Source of the DNA: Thermocladium sp. UBA166
Lineage (GTDB): Archaea > Thermoproteota > Thermoprotei > Thermoproteales > Thermocladiaceae
Assembly: GCA_002508315.1 (NCBI GenBank)
Contig: DAHE01000006.1
Location: 106,327-135,870 of the forward strand
Direction: 5' to 3'
DNA: 29,544 nt
The notes below the pieces were generated by a model that did not search any database, was not told where the DNA came from, and saw only the letters and a program-made list of their open reading frames with translations. Shown here piece after piece: positions 7,010 through 15,380 of this stretch. Both the position numbers and the translations under genes were made by a program. Every line of letters begins with the position of its first letter. Position 1 is the first letter of the stretch.

Positions 7010-7974
7010 TTTGCGACCACCCGTTTCACAGTCTCCAACAGATTGCCGAGCAACTCATCTACTATGCGATCCTGTGCTTCCTTTGTCTCCGCGCCTATAT
7101 GGGGAGTCATCAATACCTTGGGGTGGGCAGTTATCTTCAGTTCCCACTCATCATGTGGAGGTTCGTGCTCCAGAACATCCAGCCCCACCCCCCACAACCT
7201 ATCCAAGTGATCCAGCAATGCCTTTGAATCTATCACCTCGCCCCTGCTGGTGTTGATTATAATGGAATTGTCCTTTATCAGTTTCAAAGTATTTCCATTT
7301 ATCATGTGATAGGTATCCTTTGTGAGCGATACGTGTATTGTTATGACATCGCTATTGGTCAATAAATCGCGTAGATCCATGAAATGGGCCCCCATTGCCT
7401 TGGCTTCCTCCCCCACGTCAACTACATCAGTTACATTGATTTTCATGCCCATTGCCTTTCCCACCTCCGCAACAGCCTTACCTATCCTGCCGAATCCCAC
7501 TATTCCCATAGTTTTTCCCCTCAATTCCATGCCCTCATAGGCGCCCTTACTCCATTTTCCATTCTTAATATCTAAATTATATAGATTTATGCGGCGGGCC
7601 ACGCCTATCATTAAGCCTATAGCCAACTCCGCCGCTGAATACGTGGCGGACCTCGGGGAATTCACTATGGCTATTCCACGATTCACGGCGTAATTAACAT
7701 CTATGTTATCTAGACCAACGCCCGCCCTGGCAATTATCTTCAATTTCTTCCCAGCATCTATTACATCTGCAACAACCTTAGTTCTGCTCCTAACTATCAA
7801 TATATCGTATTCCCCTATTATGCTAAGCAATTCATCTCTGCCTATGCCAGGCTTATACTCCACCTCGAATCCGTACCCCTTCAAGGATTTTATTACCCGA
7901 TCATTCACGTTATCGGTTATCAAGACGTTCATTTTGATTCCGGAAAGGTCCCCCATTCCAATTGAGTCATGCAT
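7006..7974 (-). CDS. serA: D-3-phosphoglycerate dehydrogenase (short form)
   Basis: A 2-hydroxyacid dehydrogenase likely oxidising 3-phosphoglycerate to phosphohydroxypyruvate, the first step of serine synthesis. It shows the NAD motif GIVGFGRIGKAVA (~160), the catalytic Arg of NTSRGEVID, the Glu region ending in GLDVLEHEPP and the catalytic His of TPHIGAET. It lacks the C-terminal ACT regulatory domain, as is usual for short archaeal SerA. Two starts are possible. ATG 7974 is ~18-26 nt from the TATA box at 7992-8000 (leaderless). ATG 7932 would begin MNVLITDNVND, the usual family N-terminus, with a 40-nt leader. Glyoxylate/hydroxypyruvate reductase is an alternative activity, but the coupled aminotransferase favours SerA. 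Confidence 0.9.
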   Translation of the reverse strand: MHDSIGMGDLSGIKMNVLITDNVNDRVIKSLKGYGFEVEYKPGIGRDELLSIIGEYDILIVRSRTKVVADVIDAGKKLKIIARAGVGLDNIDVNYAVNRGIAIVNSPRSATYSAAELAIGLMIGVARRINLYNLDIKNGKWSKGAYEGMELRGKTMGIVGFGRIGKAVAEVGKAMGMKINVTDVVDVGEEAKAMGAHFMDLRDLLTNSDVITIHVSLTKDTYHMINGNTLKLIKDNSIIINTSRGEVIDSKALLDHLDRLWGVGLDVLEHEPPHDEWELKITAHPKVLMTPHIGAETKEAQDRIVDELLGNLLETVKRVVAK

Positions 7975-7991
7975 CCCCGACCATCATTGCA

Positions 7992-8000
7992 TTTATAAAT
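7992..8000 (-). promoter_or_regulatory. TATA box of serA-aminotransferase
   Basis: ATTTATAAA on the minus strand, followed ~18 nt later by ATG 7974. A strong consensus TATA box with no competing candidate nearby. Confidence 0.6.
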
Positions 8001-8196
8001 TTTCTCACTAAATGAACTTAGAAAAACAAGGCAATATGACCGAGCGACGACAAATAGCGTGAAAATAAACGCAAACTGGCTGCCTCCACGGGAAATCAAT
8101 GGCTATCTGCCAATGAACCGCCGTTATATTCATTTCAAGTCAATGATTGACCCAGCACAATGGACTCCTTGAGCACACATACAATGGAAAATATGT

Positions 8197-8267
8197 GAAT
8201 TACCCCCGCCCTATTGGGTGGAGCGCCTCCACTTCACGGGGTCTCCCCAACTCCCGATAAGGTTAAA
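8197..8267. repeat. Intergenic repeat copy A, upstream of uspA
   Basis: The copy begins GAATTACCCCCGCCCT and ends CCCGATAAGGTTAAA. The left part forms a hairpin (CCGCCC-tatt-GGGTGG); a further inverted repeat (GGAG-cgc-CTCC) follows at 8219-8229. Copy B at 8788-8842 has the same ends with a shorter, different middle, and a weaker relative lies at 17235-17261. The right end abuts the TATA box of uspA. The rest of the 280-nt gap (8012-8196) shows nothing else I can assign. Confidence 0.5.
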
Positions 8268-8268
8268 T

Positions 8269-8278
8269 TTTTATAAAT
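8269..8278 (+). promoter_or_regulatory. TATA box of uspA
   Basis: TTTATAAAT-type box (within TTTTTATAAATTT) immediately after repeat copy A and ~14-23 nt before ATG 8292. The transcript is probably leaderless or nearly so. Confidence 0.5.
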
Positions 8279-8291
8279 TTATTAATAATAT

Positions 8292-8720
8292 ATGTTAAAG
8301 AAAATATTAGTAGCAATAGATGGATCCCCTCAATCCAGCAAGGCCTTGGGTATAGCTATAGATATGGCAAGGCGATTCGAATCCAAGCTATATATCGTTC
8401 ACGTTATTGAAGAACAGAAATACATGCTGGCAATCAATTACCCCCCAGCTTATCCCGAGATGGTGGACTCACTGCTGAGAAACGCCAGGGAATTGCTGGA
8501 TGAGGCGACAAAAAAGGCGGTGGAGCAAGGCGTAAACACTGAACAACTGCTGGAGAGGGGGGACGCTGCCAGTAAGATAATAGACGCAGCCGATAATCTA
8601 GGCGTCGATATGATAGTGATGGGATCCAGAGGCTTGAGGGGAGTCACTAAATTCCTCCTAGGCTCCGTGTCGGAGAGGGTGGTTAAGTACTCCAAGAGAC
8701 CGGTTATGATCATCAAGTGA
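8292..8720 (+). CDS. Universal stress protein (UspA family)
   Basis: A 142-residue single-domain UspA protein. The N-terminal strand KKILVAIDGSPQSSKAL and the C-terminal ATP-binding signature G-x2-G-x9-G-S/T are visible as MGSRGLRGVTKFLLGSVSERV, so nucleotide binding is likely. Asp in VDMIVMGSRG and the final KRPVMIIK complete the fold. It stands alone on the plus strand with its own TATA box. It is flanked by two copies of an intergenic repeat (8197-8267 and 8788-8842), which may mean the locus was duplicated or moved. The role is probably stress or nucleotide-dependent signalling; no partner domain indicates a target. Confidence 0.95.
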   Translation: MLKKILVAIDGSPQSSKALGIAIDMARRFESKLYIVHVIEEQKYMLAINYPPAYPEMVDSLLRNARELLDEATKKAVEQGVNTEQLLERGDAASKIIDAADNLGVDMIVMGSRGLRGVTKFLLGSVSERVVKYSKRPVMIIK

Positions 8721-8787
8721 CTACCCCAGCATTCCTCGCCATCGCACTGGAGCAAAACAAATCATGGGGATTACTGGAGTAGGGAAC

Positions 8788-8842
8788 GAATTACCCCGCC
8801 CTTACGGAGCCTTCCGCCCCATCAACCCCCGATAAGGTTAAA
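8788..8842. repeat. Intergenic repeat copy B, downstream of uspA
   Basis: Direct-orientation relative of copy A: GAATTACCCCGCCCT at the left end and CCCGATAAGGTTAAA (exact 15-base match) at the right. The inner part differs (TTACGG-AG-CCTTCCG). With copy A it brackets uspA. Confidence 0.5.
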
Positions 8843-8961
8843 AATGATTTTTCATAATCCCCAAACCCCGAGAGTCTTTTTTCATTTATTGATGCAGATC
8901 TGTGTTCGGCGTTTTGGGCTGGAGTCACATTTTATATTCCCCCACTTTATTCAATGGATGG

Positions 8962-9855
8962 ATGGCCACCATAACGTTCCTAGGCTCTGGGGCTGCCGTA
9001 CCTAACAAGTGGAGAGCGCTACCCAGCATATTAGTATCGCATGAGGGCTATGAGATATTGATGGATGCTGGAGAAGGAACGCAATCCAGATTGCAAGAGA
9101 TAGGCATCAGCCCACTGCGGTTGACCCACATACTTCTATCGCATTTACACGCGGATCACTTCAATGGCTTGCTGGGATTGATAGCCACAATGCAGTTACT
9201 GAACAGAACCACTCCCCTAACAATAATGGGGCCCGCGCCCATCAGGGACTGGCTTCCAGAGCTATCCTTCTTGAGAGTGGTTGAGCTGAGGGAGTCAAAC
9301 TCCGAGCAAGTGGTCCTGAGCGGTAAAATAGAGATTAGATACATAACGGCATACCATAACGTGCAGGACAACTCCTACGCATTGCTTATTAAGAAACCCG
9401 CGGGCAAGTTCAATCCATCCAAGGCCAGCGAATTAGGCGTGCCAGTCAAGCTCTGGCGCAAGCTGCATATGGGAGAGAGCGTGAGGGTTGGGAATAGATT
9501 GATAACTCCCCAAGATGTTCTGGACAGCGTGGGAAATCCCTTCTTAAAGATAGTATACACAGGCGACACTGCCCCCGGGGAAAACATCGTTAAGATAGCG
9601 CAATCAGCCGATGTGTTAATACATGACTCCACGTACTTGGATGGAGACGTGGATAGGGAGGAGGCGCACAAGCTTGGCCACTCCACTTGTTTGGATGCCG
9701 TCCAGGATGCCATCGAGGCGAGCGCTAAATCATTGATATTGACCCATATAAGCTATCGCTATGGTCCGGATTATTGGAGTGCCTTCATGAAGTGCGCGAT
9801 AAAGGCTTTTCCGAAATCTATGGTGGCCATTAATGGCTTGAAGCTCGTCCTCTAG
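8962..9855 (+). CDS. rnz: Ribonuclease Z (tRNA 3' endonuclease)
   Basis: A metallo-beta-lactamase-fold enzyme that removes 3' trailers from pre-tRNA. From ATG 8962 the protein is 297 residues and begins with the family hallmark MATITFLGSGAAVP. The zinc motif HxHxDH is LSHLHADHFNGL (~59-70). Further ligands are in TAYHNVQDNSYAL, the Asp of KIVYTGDTAP and the late HISYRY; LGHSTC (~234-239) also fits RNase Z. The frame extends upstream to a GTG at 8902, but a TATA-like box (TTTTATAT, ~8930-8937) lies inside that extension, ~25 nt before 8962. It is convergent with Dim1. Confidence 0.94.
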   Translation: MATITFLGSGAAVPNKWRALPSILVSHEGYEILMDAGEGTQSRLQEIGISPLRLTHILLSHLHADHFNGLLGLIATMQLLNRTTPLTIMGPAPIRDWLPELSFLRVVELRESNSEQVVLSGKIEIRYITAYHNVQDNSYALLIKKPAGKFNPSKASELGVPVKLWRKLHMGESVRVGNRLITPQDVLDSVGNPFLKIVYTGDTAPGENIVKIAQSADVLIHDSTYLDGDVDREEAHKLGHSTCLDAVQDAIEASAKSLILTHISYRYGPDYWSAFMKCAIKAFPKSMVAINGLKLVL

Positions 9856-9929
9856 ATCCCTCCCAATGCACGCCCTAATTCATTGACGGCAATGCTCACC
9901 CATCTTGATGGCAATATAGGCAAATGCGT

Positions 9930-10736
9930 TTATCGAAGAGAGAGGAGAATGCGATCCCCTAAGGCATTGATTACCTCGGCTACCTCGCTGGGCGATAGCT
10001 CATATATCCTTTTATCCATTTTATCTGCATCTATGTACCGGACCACCTCCTTACCGTAAAAATGGCTCACTACCTTCCTTAAGACCTTATTTGGCTGAGT
10101 AAACACCCTTCCCGTGAATTTCTCCAATAAACTCAAGTCGACGCATTCCTTTTTTCTATTCATTTTAATTATGGCGGAGTATACCTTAGGCCTTGGAATA
10201 AATGCCGTGGGCGGCACCACATCGATTAGCTCAACATCGGCTGCGCATTGAACCATGACGCTCAATCGGCCGTAGTTCTCAGTGCCGGGCAGGGCAATTA
10301 ATCGCTCCGCAACCTCCTTTTGAAGAGTTAAGACGGCGCTCTTGAATGAGATCTTAGTTAATAGAGCTATTATGATCCTGGAGGTCTCGGCATAGGGCAT
10401 ATTTGATACCACGGAATCCACAGCTCTCAGGGGAGGCAATCTTCCATCGCAAGAGATGAAGTCTACATTGCCCCAGTCAGCCGCCATGTCGGAATATACC
10501 CGCCTAACTTTGGGATCCAAGTCGCATGTTATTAACCAATTCACGTTATTTCTAATCGATGAGGTCAAATCACCGAGGCCCATCCCTATCTCCAGCACTG
10601 TTTCAGCTCCGTTCATAATTTTAGCTATCTTGCTTATATAATGCTCATCCACCATGAAGTTCTGCCCAAGCCTCTTACTGGGCCTTATTCCATACTTGAG
10701 CATCAATCGCCTAACCCTCCCGGCACGCCCATGCAT
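9930..10736 (-). CDS. ksgA: rRNA adenine dimethyltransferase Dim1/KsgA
   Basis: Dimethylates two adjacent adenines in the 3' hairpin of 16S rRNA late in 30S assembly, using S-adenosylmethionine. The 268-residue protein has the pre-motif SKRLGQNFMVD (~20-30), SAM motif I EIGMGLGDLT (~49-58), the acidic CDLDP (~71-75) and the catalytic motif IV NMPY (112-115; NLPY/NIPY in most homologues). The C-terminal RPKVYSAII and helical domain complete the family pattern. ATG 10736 is ~22-30 nt from a TATA box (TTTATAAAG, read from the plus strand at 10758-10766), which supports this start over the internal Met12. Confidence 0.95.
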   Translation of the reverse strand: MHGRAGRVRRLMLKYGIRPSKRLGQNFMVDEHYISKIAKIMNGAETVLEIGMGLGDLTSSIRNNVNWLITCDLDPKVRRVYSDMAADWGNVDFISCDGRLPPLRAVDSVVSNMPYAETSRIIIALLTKISFKSAVLTLQKEVAERLIALPGTENYGRLSVMVQCAADVELIDVVPPTAFIPRPKVYSAIIKMNRKKECVDLSLLEKFTGRVFTQPNKVLRKVVSHFYGKEVVRYIDADKMDKRIYELSPSEVAEVINALGDRILLSLR

Positions 10737-10854
10737 TGATCCATGGAATTCATCGATCTTTATAAAGATTTTACGGGCTCACATGAATTGCAAGCAATTA
10801 GGAGACGATCATTATGGGATCCTCTAAGGAACCCAGTTAATCGCTCGCGTTTAT

Positions 10855-12003
10855 CTAGGCGGTAGAGGCCAATTTCATGCTTTTACTGCCGAGAGCAGCC
10901 CAGTACAGCGCCGCCGCCAGCAATGCGGGAAGCGAAAGTATTTGCCATAAAATTACCGGATTATATAGATATACTTGCATCGTCTCGCTGGCTAACACGG
11001 AGCCCACGCTCCTGCCTATGCTGGTCGCCAAGTTAAAGAGACCCATGTACTGGCCCCTCCTATCGGCCTCCGCCATATTCATGGCAAGCGCTTGAGACAA
11101 TGGTGAGACTATCATCTCCCCCATGGTTATCGCCACTACATCGACCATGGCTAGATAGAAATTGCCGATGAACGCAACCAAGCTATACGATACATAGTAT
11201 ATTATGGATCCATAGGTGAGCCACTTAATGGCGTTTCTCCTGGATATAAACCTCCCCACCCTTTCCTGCAATAATACCACCAACAAACCATTCAACCCGA
11301 ACACCATCCCCACCTCCGAGGTAGGAATCCCCCTGACCTCGTTGTAATACATTGCCAAGGCGAATCCCATCATGCCCATCACCATGAATAGAAATAAAGA
11401 TGGTACCAAGAATTTGGAGAAGTCCCTGCCTATGTTTGTCAACTTTATCCTACTCCTCACCCTCAAATCCTTAATAGTGTATACCAAGGGGAAGGCAGCG
11501 AAGGAGATTATAGCGGTCAATAAGAAAAGCGATCTATAGCCTATGTATTGAATTGCAACCCCTCCCACGAACGGGCCCAAGGCCCATCCAGCGTTCGCTC
11601 CCACCCTAACTTTGCTATAGGCATTAACCAAGTTCTCCATGCCCTTCCTAACATCCCCCACCAAGGTGGAGCTGGCCACGGCATACAGGGAGGTGAAGAT
11701 GGATTGAGCCAATAGCAACGACATCAACGCCACGGGATTCCCCGCCAAGTAGGCCCCCACCAAGGCGGCTACTCCCCCGATAATTCCTATGCCCATGGTC
11801 CTCACGCGACCCAAGTAATCCGTCAATACTCCCCCCACAATCTGGGCCGCGGCACCCGTTATTGCTTGGGCAGCATAATAAATTCCTATCATCCACAACG
11901 GCGTATCGAAGCGGTAAAGTATCAAGCCTATATATGGCCATATTATTGAGAAGCCAAGGGACCTAATCCCGCTCAACAACATCACCTTATCTACATAATC
12001 CAT
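10855..12003 (-). CDS. Major facilitator superfamily transporter
   Basis: A ~382-residue membrane protein with about twelve predicted helices in two halves. The MFS signature between helices 2 and 3 is visible as GGVLTDYLGRVRTMGIG (consensus G-x3-D-x2-G-R-R). A long cytoplasmic loop follows helix 6 (TIKDLRVRSRIKLTNIGRD). Substrate cannot be told from sequence; drug, sugar or organic-acid efflux are all possible. The frame opens at GTG 12051, but a TATA box (TTTTTAAAC, minus strand, ~12026-12034) lies inside that extension, ~23-31 nt before ATG 12003, favouring the shorter MDYVDKVMLLSG start. It follows the threonine-synthase-like gene closely (27 nt to the longer start). Confidence 0.88.
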   Translation of the reverse strand: MDYVDKVMLLSGIRSLGFSIIWPYIGLILYRFDTPLWMIGIYYAAQAITGAAAQIVGGVLTDYLGRVRTMGIGIIGGVAALVGAYLAGNPVALMSLLLAQSIFTSLYAVASSTLVGDVRKGMENLVNAYSKVRVGANAGWALGPFVGGVAIQYIGYRSLFLLTAIISFAAFPLVYTIKDLRVRSRIKLTNIGRDFSKFLVPSLFLFMVMGMMGFALAMYYNEVRGIPTSEVGMVFGLNGLLVVLLQERVGRFISRRNAIKWLTYGSIIYYVSYSLVAFIGNFYLAMVDVVAITMGEMIVSPLSQALAMNMAEADRRGQYMGLFNLATSIGRSVGSVLASETMQVYLYNPVILWQILSLPALLAAALYWAALGSKSMKLASTA

Positions 12004-12077
12004 TACAGCGGCAATACGCTTTCGGTTTAAAAACAATGATGCCGCGACCACGAATATAGCAAAGGATATGCAGTGAC

Positions 12078-13214
12078 CTACTGCTTTGGCCTATGATCGC
12101 TAGCCATGAAATACACTATCCGCCTTTTTCCCCTCACATCGATCTCTGAGCAGAGAAGCCCCTTACTAACCAAGCTATTCAGTGCCTTGTAGACTCCCTG
12201 AAGCGTTACCTCGCCGGTAACCCTCTGCCACACTTGATAAGCAGTTGCCTTGCCCATAGACTTAACTACTTGCAGCAGTTCTCGTTGTAAGCTGGTCGTA
12301 TCCCCCTTCCTGGAGTAATGCTTAAAGCCGGAGGACCCGCTTATTATGGCAACGTAGTTATTCCCCATTCTCTCCGCCACCACATAGGCAGCCGCGGATA
12401 TCGGCCTAGCATACACGTTTATCCTGGTCAGCCGTATCACTGCATTCAAAGAGTCTTGTGGATCCACGTCCATGAACTCCACTCCCCTCGTCCTCAAGAA
12501 GTCCATTATTGGATTGCCCAAGCCATCACTGGAGCCGCTCAACAACCGCGCGCCTATTATGTGGGGAGGAGAGCCTAAAACACCTGCCTCAAGTAATTCA
12601 TTTATTCCATGCCAAATGGAGTAGATCAAAACGCCGCTTTCCACGGGAACCACTATGCCATCAACGCTGCGCAGCTGCTCGTATAACTCAATGGAAATGG
12701 TCTTATAGCCCTCTATCATTAAGGGATCCCCATACTTAACCGACGGCTCCATCACGCAATCTATGCATAGACTACACCCCAACTTCGCGTAGAACTCAAC
12801 ATCGCGTGCATCATCGGTTTTTCCTATGGAGACCAAGACCCGCCCGCCTATCCTGGAGACGTATAATGAAACTGACTTGGAGAAGTCCCCGTCCATCCTC
12901 AACGATACCTCCCTAGGCATACGGTGGCTTATCCAGACGGCGGTACCCCTATCCATGTAGGATCCGCTGGGGTTTCTTCCCTCCAATTTAAGCAGGAACT
13001 TGCCCATGTGCCTGACGGGCGTGTAGCCCTCGCCCAACGATACCTCCCCCCTTGCCTTGGGAAGCATAGAGCTATACCTCCATACTCCACTCTTATTGCC
13101 GCTGATCCTATAATTGATCGAGTCTTTGTACACCAGCAAGGGCAACCCACACTTCGGACACTTGAAGTGACCGTAGTCATAGACGGAGTACCCACACTTC
13201 GGACACTTCAGCAC
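12078..13214 (-). CDS. Threonine-synthase-like protein lacking the PLP lysine, with winged helix
   Basis: A 378-residue protein with three parts. Residues 1-25 form a zinc ribbon (C4, C7, C19, C22; two CPKCG knuckles). Residues ~40-305 resemble threonine synthase (GVWRYSSMLPKA, SLGEGYTPVRHMGKFLLKLEG, NPSGSYMDRGTAVW). The usual NPTGSFKDRG has Met87 in place of the Schiff-base lysine, and the phosphate loop is changed (ISGSSGFKHY), so normal PLP catalysis is unlikely. Residues ~312-372 form a winged helix (AYQVWQRVTGEVTLQGVYKALNSLVSKGLL). The sequence suggests a PLP-fold protein recruited for sensing or DNA binding; that is inference. The GTG start is ~21-26 nt after a TATA box (TTTAAA, 13235-13240). 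Divergent from the SpeD-type gene. Confidence 0.85.
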   Translation of the reverse strand: MLKCPKCGYSVYDYGHFKCPKCGLPLLVYKDSINYRISGNKSGVWRYSSMLPKARGEVSLGEGYTPVRHMGKFLLKLEGRNPSGSYMDRGTAVWISHRMPREVSLRMDGDFSKSVSLYVSRIGGRVLVSIGKTDDARDVEFYAKLGCSLCIDCVMEPSVKYGDPLMIEGYKTISIELYEQLRSVDGIVVPVESGVLIYSIWHGINELLEAGVLGSPPHIIGARLLSGSSDGLGNPIMDFLRTRGVEFMDVDPQDSLNAVIRLTRINVYARPISAAAYVVAERMGNNYVAIISGSSGFKHYSRKGDTTSLQRELLQVVKSMGKATAYQVWQRVTGEVTLQGVYKALNSLVSKGLLCSEIDVRGKRRIVYFMASDHRPKQ

Positions 13215-13373
13215 GGGAGGAAAAACGTTCCACGTTTAAAACCTTCCCCAGCATCAGCGCGCTTCATAGCCTCCCTGAAGCATTGGAACGAGGGCGATCA
13301 CATGGATCGACAATTATCTCAAATTAACCCCTTACCCTTAAAGGTGGAGAGAGGACTATGCTCTAGGATAAAG

Positions 13374-13382
13374 CTTTTAAAT
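13374..13382 (+). promoter_or_regulatory. TATA box and SD of the SpeD-type gene
   Basis: CTTTTAAAT at 13374-13382 places transcription start near 13405, giving a ~20-25 nt leader. GGGGAG at 13420-13425, a few nt before ATG 13428, serves as a Shine-Dalgarno. This decides the start against the long in-frame extension to 12924. Confidence 0.5.
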
Positions 13383-13427
13383 GCTCCGTTGCCTCGTCTC
13401 TCAAAAATCCCTGGTAATTGGGGAGAA

Positions 13428-13838
13428 ATGACAGCTACAACATACATACAAGGGTCGACGGGAGAAAAGGGCGGCGTTGCAGTGTATGGTGTACACATCT
13501 ATGGTAATCTTTATGGATGCGACGGGGAGTTGCTCAGCAATGAGGTTTTCCTACTTCAATTAGTTAGGGATGCGGCCGACGTTGCCAATGCCACCGTCAT
13601 ATCTGCGTTTTACCATAAATTCGGGTCAAGCGGTGGCGTCTCCGCTGTCGCAATAGTGGCGGAGAGCCATATTTCCATACACACGTGGCCGGAGCATGGT
13701 TACGCGACCGTTGATGTATACACGTGCGGCGAGCACACCAAACCCATGGCCGCATTCGAATTCATAGTGAAGAAGTTAAGGGCTTCCCGATATGATGTCC
13801 ACGTATCAGATCGATCGATGTATAGAGAGGAGAGTTGA
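13428..13838 (+). CDS. speD: SpeD-type pyruvoyl decarboxylase (AdoMet or arginine decarboxylase)
   Basis: A 136-residue proenzyme of the S-adenosylmethionine decarboxylase family that self-cleaves to create a pyruvoyl cofactor. The cleavage site is the Glu-Ser bond in AVAIVAESHISIHTWPEHGY, the Ser becoming pyruvoyl. The downstream Cys of VDVYTCGEHTKP is the conserved proton donor. Length is normal for class 1B archaeal enzymes. In Crenarchaeota a paralogue of this family is an arginine decarboxylase that makes agmatine, so either AdoMet decarboxylase (aminopropyl donor for spermidine) or ArgDC is possible; I cannot separate them by eye. The open frame extends far upstream through the divergent gene; ATG 13428 with GGGGAG before it is clearly preferable. 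Confidence 0.9.
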   Translation: MTATTYIQGSTGEKGGVAVYGVHIYGNLYGCDGELLSNEVFLLQLVRDAADVANATVISAFYHKFGSSGGVSAVAIVAESHISIHTWPEHGYATVDVYTCGEHTKPMAAFEFIVKKLRASRYDVHVSDRSMYREES

Positions 13839-13978
13839 CTACTTGCCTTTGAAAAAGGGGGAGTTTTTCCAGGCCTTATAGTTTCCATTATTAATCCATG
13901 TTGAGGGGATCATTAAGGCTGGTGAGGGGTTAATTAATCGTGGGGAAATTTAATATACTGATGCGGGATCACCCCTAG

Positions 13979-15262
13979 ATGAGCCTTAGATCATTCATGG
14001 ATTATTTGGAGGGGAGGGGATTGATTAAGAACGTGGGAGAGCTTAGCCCCGAATACGAGGCGCCGTACGTGATAAGCGAGGAGGCTGGAAGGGGACCGGC
14101 CATAAGGTTCAAGCTTCGTGGTTTTCCCGGCTTCATGGGCGTCGGCAACATCCTCGATACCAGGAACAAGCTGCATATAGCGATGGGAACCTCAAACGAT
14201 GTCGAGCTTTACCGGAAATTAATTGATGCCGAGAATAATCCAGGCAAGCCAACCATAACAAACAATGCAGCGTTCAAGCCATTGAGCGGGGTGGATTTAA
14301 GGCGCCTTCCCATACCCAAGTTCTTTGAGAGGGAGCCTACCAATTGCTTGACCAGCGGCGTCGTCCTCGGGATGGGGGATTACGTGAATGCATCAATACA
14401 TAGATTGTCCGTGATTGACTCGGATAAGTTCGTGATAAGGCTTGTCCCAAGGCACTTGTACTCCATTTACTTGAATAATAAATCCAAGGGCAAGGATACC
14501 CCCGTGGCGATCGCGTGGGGAGTGCACCCAGCGTTTCTCCTGGCCTCCGCGTCCTCGCCTCCATTTGGGGTCAGCGAGCTGGACGTGGCCGCCAAGCTGC
14601 TGGACTACAAGGTGGTTCAACTGGATAATGGAGTGATGGTGCCAAGCGAGGCGGAGGTATTGATGGAGGGATATATTTCGAAGGATGGAGAGGCGGAGGA
14701 GGGGCCGTGCGTTGACATAATGGGAACATATGATGTGGTTAGGAGACAGCCCGTTGTCAAGATAACAAGGATATACATTAGGGAGGAACCTGTGTACTTC
14801 CACATATTGGTGGCTGGCAGCCCGGAGAACAGCGTCTTGATGGGATTCGAGAAGGAGGCAAGGATATGGAACGCCGTCAGGGCGGTCGCCGACGTGAAGT
14901 CCGTCAGGTTAACGCCGGGAGGAGGGGGGTGGCTTCATGCCGTCATATCGATAAAGAAAAGGATAGAGGGGGAGGGAAAGAACGCGGCGCTGGCCGCCTT
15001 CGCCGCCCACCCCAGCTTAAAACACGTGGTAGTGGTTGATGACGACGTAGACATAGATGATCCCACTCAAGTGGAGTGGGCCATAGCCACTAGGTTCAGG
15101 GGGGACGAGGACTTGATCGTGATAAGCAGGGCAAGGGGGTCCTCGCTGGATCCAGCCGCCATAGATCAATCCATTGGGCTCACCACCAAGGTAGGCGTTG
15201 ACGCGACTAAGCCCCAATCCATGGATCCAGCCAGGTTCGAGAGGGCCAGAATACCCCATTGA
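13979..15262 (+). CDS. UbiD-family decarboxylase (anhydromevalonate-phosphate type)
   Basis: A 427-residue UbiD-family protein, which uses prenylated FMN made by a UbiX partner to (de)carboxylate unsaturated acids. Family segments include MGVGNILDTRNKLHIAMG, PIPKFFEREPTNCLTSGVVLG, PVAIAWGVHPAFLLASAS, PSEAEVLMEGYISKD and the C-terminal VVVDDDVDIDDPTQVEWAIATRFR. In most archaea a UbiD homologue serves as anhydromevalonate-phosphate decarboxylase in the modified mevalonate pathway to isoprenoid lipids. Size and single-copy context fit that role, but other UbiD substrates cannot be excluded. ATG 13979 lies ~25-33 nt after an AAATTTAAT box (~13946-13954), so it is probably leaderless. No UbiX gene is present in the window. 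Confidence 0.88.
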   Translation: MSLRSFMDYLEGRGLIKNVGELSPEYEAPYVISEEAGRGPAIRFKLRGFPGFMGVGNILDTRNKLHIAMGTSNDVELYRKLIDAENNPGKPTITNNAAFKPLSGVDLRRLPIPKFFEREPTNCLTSGVVLGMGDYVNASIHRLSVIDSDKFVIRLVPRHLYSIYLNNKSKGKDTPVAIAWGVHPAFLLASASSPPFGVSELDVAAKLLDYKVVQLDNGVMVPSEAEVLMEGYISKDGEAEEGPCVDIMGTYDVVRRQPVVKITRIYIREEPVYFHILVAGSPENSVLMGFEKEARIWNAVRAVADVKSVRLTPGGGGWLHAVISIKKRIEGEGKNAALAAFAAHPSLKHVVVVDDDVDIDDPTQVEWAIATRFRGDEDLIVISRARGSSLDPAAIDQSIGLTTKVGVDATKPQSMDPARFERARIPH

Positions 15263-15380
15263 ATCACATCTAAGAACCAAGGCCTAGTACTACTGCCAAT
15301 GCCCGACTTCCATGGGCATGCATGGCCGGTTCCAAGGCCTAGTAATAATAGCGAGGGAGTCAATACCCTACTCGACCCAC

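Noticed and set aside
8080..8110. GGAAATCAAT similar to some CRISPR repeat ends
   Set aside because: A single short match with no regularly spaced repeats; no array exists in the window.
12924..13427. Long in-frame N-terminal extension of the SpeD-type protein
   Set aside because: It runs antisense through the threonine-synthase-like gene and upstream of the TATA box at 13374. The family length fits the start at 13428.
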